Of a stretch of 42,498 nt of DNA, positions 7,883 through 17,040 are shown piece after piece. The stretch is from Bacteroidota bacterium. Lineage in GTDB: Bacteria; Bacteroidota; Bacteroidia; Bacteroidales; FEN-979. The DNA lies in assembly GCA_026391715.1 (NCBI GenBank), contig JAPLDO010000051.1, positions 1 through 42,498 of the forward strand. Direction: 5' to 3'. A model generated the notes under the pieces. The model ran no database searches. It was given only the letters and a program-made list of their open reading frames with translations, and had not been told where the DNA came from. Positions within the stretch are counted from its first letter, which is position 1, and each line of letters starts with the position of its first letter. The position numbers and the translations under genes were made by a program.

Positions 7883-9796
7883 CTACTTCAAATGTTTCGC
7901 CAGAAACGCTTCCATCGCCCGATAAAAATCAAAACGGTTCTCTTCGTTGTGAAATCCATGTCCTTCATTGTCTTTAACCATGTATTCAACAGAAATATTG
8001 CGTTTTTTAAGCGCGTCAACAATCTGGTTCGATTCGGCGATGTTCACGCGGGGATCGTTTTTTCCCTGAGCTACAAACAACGGGGTCTTGATCTTATCGG
8101 AATTGAGCGCCGGCGAAGTTGCCACAAACTGAATGCTGTCGCCTTTGGGATTGCCAACCATTTCGTACATCATGTCGAGCATGGGTTTCCAGTATGGCGG
8201 AATGGTTTGCATAAAGGTGAAGAGGTTTGAAACGCCTACATAATCAACGCCTGCCGCATACAAATCAGGTTCCCTGACCAAGCCCTGCAAAGTTGCGTAA
8301 CCCCCATAGCTGCCGCCGTAAATGGCAATTTTTTTCGGGTTGGCGATTCCTTTTTCAATCAGCCATTTTGTGCCGTCGGTAATGTCGTTCTGCATGGTAA
8401 GTCCCCACTGCTTGAACGATTTTTCCCAGAAATTGCGCCCATAACCGGTAGATCCGCGGAAATTCATCTGTAGGATTGCATATCCCCGGTTGGCGAGGAA
8501 CTGAATTTCGGGGTTGAAATACCAGCCATCGCGCGCCCACGGTCCGCCATGAGGGTTGACCACTACGGGCAGATCCTTTGCCGTTTCCATGGTGTATCCT
8601 ACCGGAAGTGTAAGATATCCCTGAATTTTCATGCTATCCCTTGCCGCAAATTCAATGGGCAACATCTCGGCAAGTTCGTCTTCCTTTAACCAGGGAGCAA
8701 TGTCGGCAATCTTCTGAAGGCTGTCATTGGCGCGGTCATATACGTAATAGCCGCCCAGCGAACGGTCGCTGTAAGCGCGGATCATGAACTTGTCCTCCGC
8801 CTTGGTCATCGAGGTGATGCTGATGGAGTAATTACCGAGATGTTTCTGAATCTTTTCAAAGAATTGCCTGCTATCCTCGTCAAAATAGTGTCGTTCCTGT
8901 TTCCACGATTCAAAGTTGGCGCAAATAAGAGTTTTCTTCAACCGCGACCAGTCCACATCGTTCACATCATAATCCTTGTTTTCATAAAGGGTTTGTAACT
9001 CTTTTCCGTTTGCAATGTCGAAAATCACGATGGCGCTTTTATCGCGACCAAGGTTAGAGGAGGCATAAACATTTTTATTGTCGAAGGTGAACATTAGCGG
9101 CGAAAGAGTTTCCTTGAAGTTGGTCGTGAGAACCGGCTTAAACTTGTCGGTTTCCTTCTCACGGTAAAGAATTTGAGTATTCACGCCGTCAACGATAGCG
9201 GTAGCGGCGCGGAGCTTTCCTTCGTGGTCGAGAATCCAACCCTGGATATTGCCTGGGTTTTCAGCAAGTTGGATCATTTTTCCGGTAACGATATTCAGAC
9301 GGTAAGGATCAAACACTTCGGGATTCCGTTTGTTTAACCCTATGATCATTTCATCGGGGAAATCATAAAGATCGTCAAAAATCTCAGTTCTCACTTTCGG
9401 AAAATCAGTAAAACACTGTAGGTTTGATCCGTCAATGTTTACTCCGTATAGCTTAAAGTTTTCGTCGCCGCCGGTATCCTTGAGAAATACGATCCGGGTG
9501 GGATTTTTCCAGAAATAACCGGAGATATCGCGGTCTTTTTCCGATGTAAGGCGCACTGCCTCTGTTTTCCCGATCTCTTGTACGAAGATATTCATTCGTT
9601 TCTCATAAGGAGCCATGTATGAAAAGTGTTTCCCGTCGGGGGAAATCTGATAGCGGGATTTCTCCGGGTTTTTAAAGAAATCTTCGAGCGGAATTTGTTT
9701 TGCCTGCATTGGTTTTTTTGATTTGCATCCCCCCAGAACAAGGGAAAGAGTGATGAAACCTCCAAGGATAAGGAAGATAAGTTTGCTTTTTTTCAT
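7883..9796 (-). CDS. S9-family serine peptidase (prolyl oligopeptidase / acylaminoacyl peptidase type), lipoprotein
   Basis: I place the start at the ATG at 9796, giving 637 residues that begin MKKSKLIFLILGG and reach a lipobox at VLGGCKS (Cys about 24); a longer frame to 9883 has no signal sequence at its start. Residues 40-370 are a WD40-like beta-propeller (FSYMAPYEKRMNIFVQ, RDISGYFWKNPTRIVFL). The C-terminal alpha/beta-hydrolase domain has the triad Ser496 (YGGSYGGYATLQG), Asp581 (GKNDPRVN) and His613 (EGHGF). It probably trims peptides at the periplasmic face for peptide nutrition. It is divergent from the next kinase gene and has no operon partners. Confidence 0.92.
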   Translation of the reverse strand: MKKSKLIFLILGGFITLSLVLGGCKSKKPMQAKQIPLEDFFKNPEKSRYQISPDGKHFSYMAPYEKRMNIFVQEIGKTEAVRLTSEKDRDISGYFWKNPTRIVFLKDTGGDENFKLYGVNIDGSNLQCFTDFPKVRTEIFDDLYDFPDEMIIGLNKRNPEVFDPYRLNIVTGKMIQLAENPGNIQGWILDHEGKLRAATAIVDGVNTQILYREKETDKFKPVLTTNFKETLSPLMFTFDNKNVYASSNLGRDKSAIVIFDIANGKELQTLYENKDYDVNDVDWSRLKKTLICANFESWKQERHYFDEDSRQFFEKIQKHLGNYSISITSMTKAEDKFMIRAYSDRSLGGYYVYDRANDSLQKIADIAPWLKEDELAEMLPIEFAARDSMKIQGYLTLPVGYTMETAKDLPVVVNPHGGPWARDGWYFNPEIQFLANRGYAILQMNFRGSTGYGRNFWEKSFKQWGLTMQNDITDGTKWLIEKGIANPKKIAIYGGSYGGYATLQGLVREPDLYAAGVDYVGVSNLFTFMQTIPPYWKPMLDMMYEMVGNPKGDSIQFVATSPALNSDKIKTPLFVAQGKNDPRVNIAESNQIVDALKKRNISVEYMVKDNEGHGFHNEENRFDFYRAMEAFLAKHLK

Positions 9797-9994
9797 GTTG
9801 TTAGTTTTTTGTTCAATATTAAGAAGATTTAGCCGATACGCCGCCCGTTTTCGATGAGCGTTACAGTTTTCGGGATGAATCAAGCGGCTGGCTTGATAAA
9901 AAACCGACGCCTTAGAATGTCAGATGAAAATATAATTCACGGTTTAGCGTTTAAATCTGCAAGAAATATTGGTCAATAAATTCAATTCTCATCA

Positions 9995-11494
9995 GTGGAT
10001 ATTTATCTTAGGAAAAAACGCTGGAAGCTGATCCTCTTTGCAACCGCCATGCTCATCATTGCAGGTTCGCTTTATTATACAAGTATTCTGGTCAACGAAA
10101 TCAGAAAAGATGAGCGCAGGAATGTTGAGATATGGGCAGACGCCATTCATCAGAAAGCCGACCTTGTGAATTTTACCAATGATTTGTTCGAACAAATCAA
10201 GGATGAAGAGCGGAAAAGGGTTTCAATTGTCGCTGAAGCGCAGCGCCGGATTATCAAAGCTACCGCGAATGAGGATCTCAATTTCTTTCTCAGCATCATC
10301 GGCGAAAACAACACAATTCCGGTAATTATCACCGATGAAACCGGACGAATTATGAATGCCCGGAACATCGAAGTGGAAATGGGAATATTACTGGAAGGAA
10401 ACCTGAAGGCTGAATTTTCGGTATATCAACCAATTGTAGTCACATATTGGCTCAACAAAAAAACAATTCTCTATTACAAGGATTCCAACATCTTCGCCCA
10501 ATTGAAAAAGGGTCTCGACGACCTGATTCGCTCTTTCTTTTCCGAGGTGGCGCTTAATTCGGCTTCGGTGCCGGTAATCATTACCGACAGTACCGGGAAA
10601 AAGGTTTACCAGGCAGGCAATATTCCCGAAGCGCGGCTGAAAGATGAAGTTTGGGTTGCAAACACTCTGAAATCAATGGCTTCGGAGAATACTCCCATAA
10701 AAATTGACCTTGCCGATACCGGCGTACATTATATCTACTATCAGGATTCATTTCTGCTAACTCAGTTGAAATATTATCCGATTGTTCAACTTGGGGTGAT
10801 TTTTGTATTCCTTCTGATTGCTTACCTGCTATTCAGTTATGCAAGGAAGTCGGAGCAGAATCAGGTTTGGGTAGGAATGGCAAAAGAGACTGCTCATCAG
10901 CTCGGAACGCCGCTGTCGTCAATGGCGGGATGGATGGAACTTCTAAAGCTCAAGGGGCTTGATGAGGAGACCATCCGGGAGATTGAAAAAGACGTTCACC
11001 GGCTGGAGACCATCACCGACCGCTTTTCAAAAATTGGCTCAGCAGCCCGATTAGAGAAAACCGACATCGTGGCAGTTGTTCATGAAACCATGGCTTATCT
11101 CCGTTCCCGGATATCGGCAAAGGTAATTTTCGAGATTATTCCCGGTCCAAAAACGCAGATCATTATCCCGTTAAACCTGCACCTTTTCGAGTGGGTTATC
11201 GAAAACCTTTGCAAAAATGCGGTGGACGCCATGGAGGGCAACGGTAAGGTTAGCATTGAGATTACTGATGATGTAGATCACATCCACATTGACGTTTGCG
11301 ACACCGGCAAGGGAATCCCGAAATCGCGGTTCAAAACCATTTTCCGACCCGGTTACACCAGCAAAGCCCGCGGTTGGGGTTTGGGGCTTACCCTCACAAA
11401 ACGTATCGTGGAGAACTACCATTCGGGCAAAATTTTTGTAAAATCCTCAACTCTTAACGAAGGAACCACTTTCCGCATCATCCTGAAAAAATAA
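9995..11494 (+). CDS. Membrane sensor histidine kinase upstream of hemW
   Basis: This 499-residue kinase has membrane helices at about 12-32 and 262-282. Between them lies an extracytoplasmic domain made of two related halves: IPVIITDETGRIMNARNI (residues 108-125) and VPVIITDSTGKKVYQAGN (192-209). The dimerisation motif is AKETAHQLGTPLSS with His301. The ATPase part has N box LCKNAVDAM, G1 DTGKGIP and G2 GWGLGLTLTKRIVE. It starts at GTG (9995); no in-frame ATG gives a full first helix. Only four bases separate it from hemW, so they are probably co-transcribed. No response regulator is adjacent, so its partner must lie elsewhere. Confidence 0.9.
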   Translation: MDIYLRKKRWKLILFATAMLIIAGSLYYTSILVNEIRKDERRNVEIWADAIHQKADLVNFTNDLFEQIKDEERKRVSIVAEAQRRIIKATANEDLNFFLSIIGENNTIPVIITDETGRIMNARNIEVEMGILLEGNLKAEFSVYQPIVVTYWLNKKTILYYKDSNIFAQLKKGLDDLIRSFFSEVALNSASVPVIITDSTGKKVYQAGNIPEARLKDEVWVANTLKSMASENTPIKIDLADTGVHYIYYQDSFLLTQLKYYPIVQLGVIFVFLLIAYLLFSYARKSEQNQVWVGMAKETAHQLGTPLSSMAGWMELLKLKGLDEETIREIEKDVHRLETITDRFSKIGSAARLEKTDIVAVVHETMAYLRSRISAKVIFEIIPGPKTQIIIPLNLHLFEWVIENLCKNAVDAMEGNGKVSIEITDDVDHIHIDVCDTGKGIPKSRFKTIFRPGYTSKARGWGLGLTLTKRIVENYHSGKIFVKSSTLNEGTTFRIILKK

Positions 11495-11498
11495 TACC

Positions 11499-12674
11499 TT
11501 GGCAGGAATTTATATCCATATTCCTTTTTGCAAACGCAAATGCCATTACTGCAATTTCTTTTCTCTCGCATCACAGAAAATGAAGGAGCCTTTTTTAAAG
11601 GCATTGAGAATTGAAATGGAGTTGACGCGGGATTACCTCGCAGGCGCGGAGGTGAATACAGTTTATTTTGGCGGGGGAACGCCGTCGGTGTTTAGTCCGG
11701 GGGAATATTTAATGACCCCACCCCCCGGCGCCCTCCCCAAAAAGGGAGGGGGAGAGACCCCACCCCCCAACCCCCTCCCCAAAAAGGGAGGGGGAGTGGT
11801 GAGAGAGGTTACGCTGGAACTTAATCCGGAGGATGTGACCGAGAGTTATGTGGAGGAGTTGAAGGATACGTGGTTTAACAGGTTCAGCCTGGGAGTTCAG
11901 TCGTTTGCCGATGATGATCTGACTTATTTGAACCGGTCGCACTCTGCCGCACAGGCTTTACGCGCGGTGAAATTGTTGCAGAAAACCGGGTACGAAAATA
12001 TCAGCATTGACCTTATTTACGGGGTTCCTTCATCAAGCGGGCAGCTATGGAAAAAGAATCTCGAAATTGCATTTTCTCTTGATGTTCCGCATATTTCGGC
12101 TTACGCGCTCACTGTGGAACAGCGAACGCCGCTCGCCTGGATGATCAATAAACAACGGTATGCTCCGGTGAATGATGAAGACCAGATTTCCCAGTTTCGG
12201 CAGGTAATGCAGATGGCAAAGGAACATGGATTTCAGCAGTACGAAATTTCAAATTTTTCCAAACCCGGACGCCATTCAGTTCACAATACCAATTACTGGA
12301 ATGGTATCCAATATCTTGGTTTGGGACCTTCGGCACACAGTTACAACGGTAATTCGCGGCGCTGGAACATATCCAATCTCACGGAATACATTGCCTCCAT
12401 GGAGAAAGGCGAATTGAAATATGAGGAGGAGATACTCTCGCCTGCTCAGAAATACAACGAATATGTGATGACTTCGCTTCGGACGATGTGGGGATGCAGC
12501 CTGGAGAAGATTATTTCGCATTTCGGATTTCGCATTGCGGATTTTTTCAGCCAAGGCGCTTCCCGGTTTGTTAAACAAGGGTTACTTGTGGAGTTATCCG
12601 GCGTTTATTTTCTGACTGATGAAGGGAAGCTTTTTGCGGATCGGATTGCGGGTGAGTTGTTTTTCCTCTGCTAA
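11499..12674 (+). CDS. hemW: Radical SAM heme chaperone HemW, carrying an in-frame repeat insertion
   Basis: This 391-residue protein starts with the classic MAGIYIHIPFCKRKCHYCNF, with the CX3CX2C cluster at Cys11/15/18 for the [4Fe-4S] and SAM. VYFGGGTPS (56-63), RFSLGVQSF, SIDLIYGVPSSS and HNTNYWNGIQYLGLGPSAHS follow as in other HemW proteins. The start is a TTG; the match to the family N-terminus leaves little doubt. Residues 72-99 read as two 14-residue units (TPPPGALPKKGGG, TPPPNPLPKKGGG) that do not belong to HemW. They replace or extend the usual helix before VTLELNP, making this loop about 15 residues longer than normal. HemW delivers heme to apoproteins; whether this copy still works is unknown, but the frame and all cluster ligands are intact. 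Confidence 0.93.
   Translation: MAGIYIHIPFCKRKCHYCNFFSLASQKMKEPFLKALRIEMELTRDYLAGAEVNTVYFGGGTPSVFSPGEYLMTPPPGALPKKGGGETPPPNPLPKKGGGVVREVTLELNPEDVTESYVEELKDTWFNRFSLGVQSFADDDLTYLNRSHSAAQALRAVKLLQKTGYENISIDLIYGVPSSSGQLWKKNLEIAFSLDVPHISAYALTVEQRTPLAWMINKQRYAPVNDEDQISQFRQVMQMAKEHGFQQYEISNFSKPGRHSVHNTNYWNGIQYLGLGPSAHSYNGNSRRWNISNLTEYIASMEKGELKYEEEILSPAQKYNEYVMTSLRTMWGCSLEKIISHFGFRIADFFSQGASRFVKQGLLVELSGVYFLTDEGKLFADRIAGELFFLC
11714..11796 (+). repeat. Tandem pair of G/C-rich hairpin modules inside hemW
   Basis: Two copies (11714-11755 and 11756-11796) of a 41-42-bp unit start GACCCCACCCCCC and end CTCCCCAAAAAGGGAGGGGG, a perfect small hairpin. The unit length of 42 keeps the hemW frame. The same module occurs at 16394-16437, 16496-16535 (inverted) and 28721-28775, so it is a dispersed element, not part of the ancestral gene. 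Confidence 0.9.
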
Positions 12675-12695
12675 ACTACTAACCTGTAAAACCTT

Positions 12696-12703
12696 TATAT
12701 TTG
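12696..12703 (+). promoter_or_regulatory. Candidate -7 box (TATATTTG) for the GT39 gene
   Basis: TATATTTG matches TAnnTTTG and ends 20 bases before the chosen ATG. No good -33 TTTG is found at the right distance, partly because that stretch is the end of hemW. Confidence 0.45.
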
Positions 12704-12723
12704 CACCACACTGTCGTTATCCG

Positions 12724-14280
12724 ATGCAAAATATTATTATTTCCAGCCGCAAAATAAACCTTGCTCTTTTAATCCTTCTTGCTGTTTCAGCGGTTGTACG
12801 CGCATTCATTGCCGGGTTCATTGAGCTGGGCAACGATGAAGTTTATTACTGGACTTATGCGAAATTCCCCGCGCTCAGCCATTTTGATCATCCGCCAATG
12901 GTGGGCTTGGTTATTCAGGCGTTTTCGCTTAACCTCTGGTTCGACAACGAATTCTTTATACGACTTGGATCGGTTATACTTGGAACTGCCTCAACCTGGC
13001 TCATTTTTCTTATCGGCAGGCTGATTAAAAACCCTCTGACCGGACTTTACGCCGCGTTGTTATTTACCGCCTCTTTTTACGGATTTGTCCTCAGCGGAAC
13101 TTTCATCCTTCCCGACACGCCACAGGTTTTTTTCTGGCTGCTGTCATTATATTTCCTGCTGAAAGCGCTTTCTGACGAATCGTTGTCAGGGAAAAGCAAA
13201 AATCTGATGCTCTATGCAGGCGTCGCGGTTGGACTGGCATTTTTATCAAAATATCATTCCGTTTTTTTACTGCTGGGAACTTTCCTTTATATGCTGTTCT
13301 ATAACCGGAAGTGGTTTCTGGTAAAGGAAACATATTTTTCATTTTTCATTTTTCTTCTTCTCACTCTTCCTGTAGTATTCTGGAATATTGAGAATCAGTT
13401 TATCAGTTTCACCTTTCATGAAAATCGTGTAGGGATTACCGAATCAGGTTTGCAACTGCAATATTTTCTGACCGAAGTTGCTGGTCAGTTCTTTTATAAT
13501 AACCCGGTGAATGTTGTTATAATTATCGCCGCGCTTGTAGCCCTGATTCGCAAACGATCGTTTCTTGATGTGGCTTACGTCAGGTTATTGCTTTTGATCA
13601 GTCTTCCACTGATTCTCCTGTTCCTCGGATTTTCACTTTTCCGCAGCACTTTGCCTCATTGGACTGGTCCCGGTTATCTCGGATTAATTCTGATTGCCTC
13701 GGCATTTTTGTCGGAACCACGTAACGATTTTCGTAATCCCCGCCTTATTCCGTTGCCTGTTGCAACTTCGCTCGGTTTTATTCTTCTCGTGATTATAATG
13801 GCAGTTGGTCAGATTAGGTATGGATGGGTTCCTTTGCAGCGCTGGGGAATGGAGGATGTTACACACGACCTGGTTTGCTGGAGGCAGCTTGGCGATAAAT
13901 TCGCACCGGTATCGAGGAAGCGTGAAAGTGAGGGATTGATATCAAAGGATGCGCCAATACTGACTTTCCGATGGTTTCCCGCCGCCAATTTTGATTACTA
14001 TGTGGGCAGGAAAATCAATAAACCGGCATACGCGCTTGGAACCCTTGAGCGAATTCACAAATATCACTGGATTAATAAAATAAGAGGACCGTTGAAGAAG
14101 GGGAGCGACGCCTGGTTTATTTCGCTCAGCGACGATTACGAAGACCCGAATGTTCTTTATGGAAATCTTTTCATGTCAATTGTCCCTGATGATACGCTGG
14201 TTCTCACGCGCCGTAACGAAATCGTACGTAAGGCATTTCTTTACCGGATGATTTCGCTGAAGGAGGAGATGGATTTTTAA
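12724..14280 (+). CDS. GT39-family membrane glycosyltransferase (ArnT/PMT-like)
   Basis: I use the ATG at 12724 (518 residues), because an upstream frame only overlaps hemW and adds no sensible sequence. A first membrane helix (10-32) is followed by ELGNDEVYYWTYAKFPALSH with the Asp-Glu pair at 38-39, the metal/substrate acidic motif of the first external loop of GT-C enzymes in family 39, and then FDHPPMVGLVIQ. About ten further hydrophobic helices follow (to about 400), and a C-terminal soluble part with a WFPAANFDYYVGRKINKPAY segment. Such enzymes move a sugar from a polyprenyl-phosphate donor to lipid A, protein or another glycan at the outer face of the inner membrane; the acceptor is not known. 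The gene ends five bases before the convergent pRiA4b-like gene. Confidence 0.85.
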   Translation: MQNIIISSRKINLALLILLAVSAVVRAFIAGFIELGNDEVYYWTYAKFPALSHFDHPPMVGLVIQAFSLNLWFDNEFFIRLGSVILGTASTWLIFLIGRLIKNPLTGLYAALLFTASFYGFVLSGTFILPDTPQVFFWLLSLYFLLKALSDESLSGKSKNLMLYAGVAVGLAFLSKYHSVFLLLGTFLYMLFYNRKWFLVKETYFSFFIFLLLTLPVVFWNIENQFISFTFHENRVGITESGLQLQYFLTEVAGQFFYNNPVNVVIIIAALVALIRKRSFLDVAYVRLLLLISLPLILLFLGFSLFRSTLPHWTGPGYLGLILIASAFLSEPRNDFRNPRLIPLPVATSLGFILLVIIMAVGQIRYGWVPLQRWGMEDVTHDLVCWRQLGDKFAPVSRKRESEGLISKDAPILTFRWFPAANFDYYVGRKINKPAYALGTLERIHKYHWINKIRGPLKKGSDAWFISLSDDYEDPNVLYGNLFMSIVPDDTLVLTRRNEIVRKAFLYRMISLKEEMDF

Positions 14281-14284
14281 ATAA

Positions 14285-14842
14285 TCAGGGCAACATCTGA
14301 TTGACCTCGTCCAGATTGAAATATGCAGGGTCAAAACTGCCCCCTAACCAATCAAGCATGCCTTTATATTCTTCATGTTCCGGTTGTTGCAATATTTCCA
14401 ACATGTCCATGTAGCCCCATGCTCCTCCGCAATCTTCCGGGGGGCAGTTCATCTTACCTGCCACGCATACAGGGTATTTTCCCTTAGCATCGAAAGGAAG
14501 AATTTTTTCCAGTGTAATTTGATGCTGCCAGTAATCCCCAAAGTCATACACGTAATTGATTTTTTCCTTTTCAAAAGACAACAAATCAGATATTTTCATT
14601 TTTTTATAGTCCACGCTGCCCATTTCATCCCAATAATCGTCATCAGCCATCTTCACCGTGTAATATGTTTCGCCCTGCACAAACTGATGCAAATGATAAT
14701 TTGACCATCCCATAACGGCTTGAATTACAGAATGAAAATCCGATAGCAGCATATTTGATGGAACCAACAATCGTCTCCAGATTTTGGGTTTTATTTCTTT
14801 TAATGCGATTTGTATTTGGTATAGTTTCTTTGTCATAGTCAT
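14285..14842 (-). CDS. pRiA4b ORF-3-like family protein
   Basis: This 185-residue soluble protein matches the pRiA4b ORF-3 family (PF07929): YQIQIALKEIKPKIWRRLLV, LSDFHSVIQAVMGWSNYHLH, INYVYDFGDYWQHQITLE and a Cys-rich end with CVAGKMNCPPEDCGGAWGY. The C-x-x-G...CPPEDCGG block is typical. The biochemical role of the family is not established. A second ATG two codons later (14836) is equally possible as a start. It lies 21 bases downstream of fumC on the same strand and may be read through from it; the link is probably not functional. Confidence 0.9.
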   Translation of the reverse strand: MTMTKKLYQIQIALKEIKPKIWRRLLVPSNMLLSDFHSVIQAVMGWSNYHLHQFVQGETYYTVKMADDDYWDEMGSVDYKKMKISDLLSFEKEKINYVYDFGDYWQHQITLEKILPFDAKGKYPVCVAGKMNCPPEDCGGAWGYMDMLEILQQPEHEEYKGMLDWLGGSFDPAYFNLDEVNQMLP

Positions 14843-14863
14843 TATGTTTTTTTATTAAACCAC

Positions 14864-16261
14864 CTATTTCGGTCCCACCATTTTCGTCGGATCTACTATT
14901 CTTGTGAAATCCTCATCCGAAAGCAACCCCAGTTCAAGTGTAGCTTCGCGCAAAGTAAGGTGTTCTTTATGAGCCTTCTTGGCAATTTTCGCAGAATTGT
15001 CATAGCCGATATGCGGGTTTAATGCCGTGACGAGCATCAGCGAGTTTTCAAGGTTCTTTTTAATAGCCGTCAGGTTTGGCTCAATGCCAACAGCGCAGTT
15101 ATCATTGAATGAAACGCAGGCGTCGCCAAGCAATCGCGCCGACGTCAGCAGGTTGGAGATCATCAATGGTTTGAATACGTTCAACTGGAAATGTCCGCTG
15201 ATACCGCCGATGTTGATGGCTACATCGTTGCCGAGTACCTGGGCGCAAACCATAGTCATTGCTTCAGGTTGTGTCGGATTTACTTTTCCCGGCATTATAC
15301 TCGATCCTGGTTCATTCTCAGGTAGCATCAATTCGCCTATACCACAACGAGGACCTGAAGCGAGCAACCTGATATTTGAGGCGATGTGCATCAAACTAAC
15401 GGCAAGCGTTTTCAGCGCGCCTGAGGTTTCTACCATGGCGTCGTGAGCCGAAAGGGATTCAAATTTATTGGGCGCTGTAACGAATGGCAGGTTGGTAAGT
15501 CCGGCAATCTTTTCGGCTACCAGTACATCGTAATTCCTCGGCGCATTCAAGCCTGTTCCAACTGCGGTGCCGCCAAGAGCGAGTTCCGACAGATGCGCAA
15601 GAGTATTCTGTAAGGCTTTTATTCCATGGTCAAGCTGAGCGACATATCCCGAAAACTCCTGTCCAAGCGTTAGCGGGGTGGCGTCCATCAGATGAGTGCG
15701 ACCTGTTTTGACGATAGCTTTAAACTCTTCCGACTTTTTTGCGAGTGTATTTCTGAGTAATTCAACGCCAGGGATGGTAGTTTTTACAATCATGGTATAT
15801 CCTGCAATACTCATCGCTGCCGGGAAAGTATCATTCGACGATTGCGATTTATTTACATCATCGTTGGGATGAATCACTGTTTTTTCCTCGCCGCCCAGAA
15901 TGCCGCCGTTGATTACATGTCCGCGGTTTGCGATAACTTCGTTTAGATTCATATTGGTTTGGGTGCCTGAACCAGTTTGCCAGATCACCAGCGGGAATTG
16001 GTCGTCAAGTTTTCCTTCCAGGATTTCATCGCATGCTTTAACTATCAGATCCTTTTTCAATTCCGCCAACACGCCAAGATCGAAATTGACCATCGCGGCA
16101 GCTTTTTTCAGAATTGCCATGCCTCGGATCATCTCTTTGGGCATTGAACCCGGCTCTCCAATCTTGAAGTTTGTGAGCGACCTCTGTGTCTGGGCGCCCC
16201 AGTACTTGTCCATAGACACCTCGATGGGTCCCATGGTGTCTTTTTCGATACGTGTTTTCAT
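14864..16261 (-). CDS. fumC: Class II fumarate hydratase
   Basis: This 465-residue protein is full length for the class II (iron-independent) fumarases. It shows the substrate-site [14 protein letters not shown] (96-109), [10 protein letters not shown], the catalytic base region [16 protein letters not shown] (His190), and the superfamily signature [11 protein letters not shown] at 319-329. It interconverts fumarate and malate in the citric acid cycle or its reductive branch. It lies in a minus-strand row after the ArsC-like gene, but a 272-bp inverted-repeat element separates the two. Confidence 0.97.
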   Translation of the reverse strand: MKTRIEKDTMGPIEVSMDKYWGAQTQRSLTNFKIGEPGSMPKEMIRGMAILKKAAAMVNFDLGVLAELKKDLIVKACDEILEGKLDDQFPLVIWQTGSGTQTNMNLNEVIANRGHVINGGILGGEEKTVIHPNDDVNKSQSSNDTFPAAMSIAGYTMIVKTTIPGVELLRNTLAKKSEEFKAIVKTGRTHLMDATPLTLGQEFSGYVAQLDHGIKALQNTLAHLSELALGGTAVGTGLNAPRNYDVLVAEKIAGLTNLPFVTAPNKFESLSAHDAMVETSGALKTLAVSLMHIASNIRLLASGPRCGIGELMLPENEPGSSIMPGKVNPTQPEAMTMVCAQVLGNDVAINIGGISGHFQLNVFKPLMISNLLTSARLLGDACVSFNDNCAVGIEPNLTAIKKNLENSLMLVTALNPHIGYDNSAKIAKKAHKEHLTLREATLELGLLSDEDFTRIVDPTKMVGPK

Positions 16262-16324
16262 GTAGCAGTTTGTTTTTAGAATCAGAAATTTACACTATAA
16301 ATAACAGGTTGAATATCTAAAGTT

Positions 16325-16596
16325 GAGACTACTCCGAAAAGTCATTTTTTTTGCCACATTGCTACAATCATCACGTTACTGCCCCTGATTTTAGACCCCT
16401 TCCCCCCGACCCCCTTCCCCAAAAAGGGAAGGGGGAGTCCCGTGCTAATATGCAATAGCTCTGTTAATCATGGTATTATGCCGATTAGCACGTTACCCCC
16501 CTCCCTTCTTTGGGGAGGGGTTGGGGGTGGGGTCCAATGTAGGGTTATATGACAAATAGCAGTTTATTTATGTTATTGACTTTTCGGAGTGGACTC
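16325..16596. mobile_element. MITE-like element with terminal inverted repeats and a 6-bp AAAGTT direct repeat
   Basis: The left end GAGACTACTCCGAAAAGTCA (16325-16344) and the complement of the right end GAGTCCACTCCGAAAAGTCA (16577-16596) match at 18 of 20 positions. AAAGTT occurs immediately outside both ends (16319-16324 and 16597-16602), as expected for a target-site duplication. The 272-bp body has no coding frame. It holds two copies of the G/C-rich hairpin module in opposite orientation and a central inverted repeat (CGTGCTAAT / ATTAGCACG at 16441-16449 and 16484-16492), so a single strand could fold into one long hairpin. The right direct repeat includes the stop codon of the ArsC-like gene. 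A transposase to mobilise it is not in the window. Confidence 0.85.
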
Positions 16597-16600
16597 AAAG

Positions 16601-16948
16601 TTAGCGCTTCATCAGCGGTTCTATTTCACTTACAGGATCTCCGATAACGGCTTTGTATTTTCCTTCAACAATCGGTCGCTGAATGAGTTTTGGGTTCTGA
16701 ATCATTATCATTATCAATTCATGATTCTCAAAATTTTTCCCCTTGAGGTTCTGTTTGAAGTAATCCTCCTGGGTGCGTAAGAGTTCGGCAGGTTTTCTAT
16801 TCAGTTTCACAAGGAGTTTTTCGAGGTCTTTTTCTGAAAAAGGGTTTTTGAAGTATTCCACAATTGTGAACGTTTTACCCGATTCCTTAAGGAATTGCAC
16901 TCCCGCGCGTGATTTTTTACAGGAAGGGTTATGATAAATCGTGAACAT
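16601..16948 (-). CDS. ArsC/Spx-family (arsenate-reductase-like) thioredoxin-fold protein
   Basis: The 115-residue protein starts MFTIYHNPSCKKSRAGVQFL, with the single active-site Cys10 of the ArsC/YffB/Spx family, followed by VEYFKNPF, KPAELLRTQEDYFK and a conserved QRPIVEGKYKAVIGDP near the end. The Arg-Pro pair is the usual second marker. In known members this fold reduces arsenate using glutathione or glutaredoxin, or acts as a redox regulator. There is no ars operon here, so a plain redox role is equally likely. It is 90 bases downstream of prfB, past an octamer array. Its stop codon lies inside the direct repeat flanking the inverted-repeat element. Confidence 0.87.
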   Translation of the reverse strand: MFTIYHNPSCKKSRAGVQFLKESGKTFTIVEYFKNPFSEKDLEKLLVKLNRKPAELLRTQEDYFKQNLKGKNFENHELIMIMIQNPKLIQRPIVEGKYKAVIGDPVSEIEPLMKR

Positions 16949-16992
16949 ATCTTACCAAAATGCAGCTCCAACGGACCTCTGTTACATTAACT

Positions 16993-17040
16993 ATTTCGTT
17001 TACTCGTTTACTCGTTATCTCGTTATCTCGTTAATTCGTT
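16993..17040. repeat. Degenerate octamer array containing the prfB stop codon
   Basis: Six contiguous 8-mers end in TCGTT or CTCGTT (ATTTCGTT, TACTCGTT x2, ATCTCGTT x2, AATTCGTT). On the minus strand the prfB stop TAA (17041-17039) straddles the end of the array. Confidence 0.8.

Noticed and set aside
11709-11942. Minus-strand frame across the hemW insert
   Set aside because: It is an antisense shadow of the G/C-rich module and hemW.
16325-16596. Rho-independent terminator of the ArsC-like gene
   Set aside because: The inner hairpins are strong but lack a T run, and the matching ends and flanking AAAGTT repeats fit a mobile element better. It may still stop transcription.
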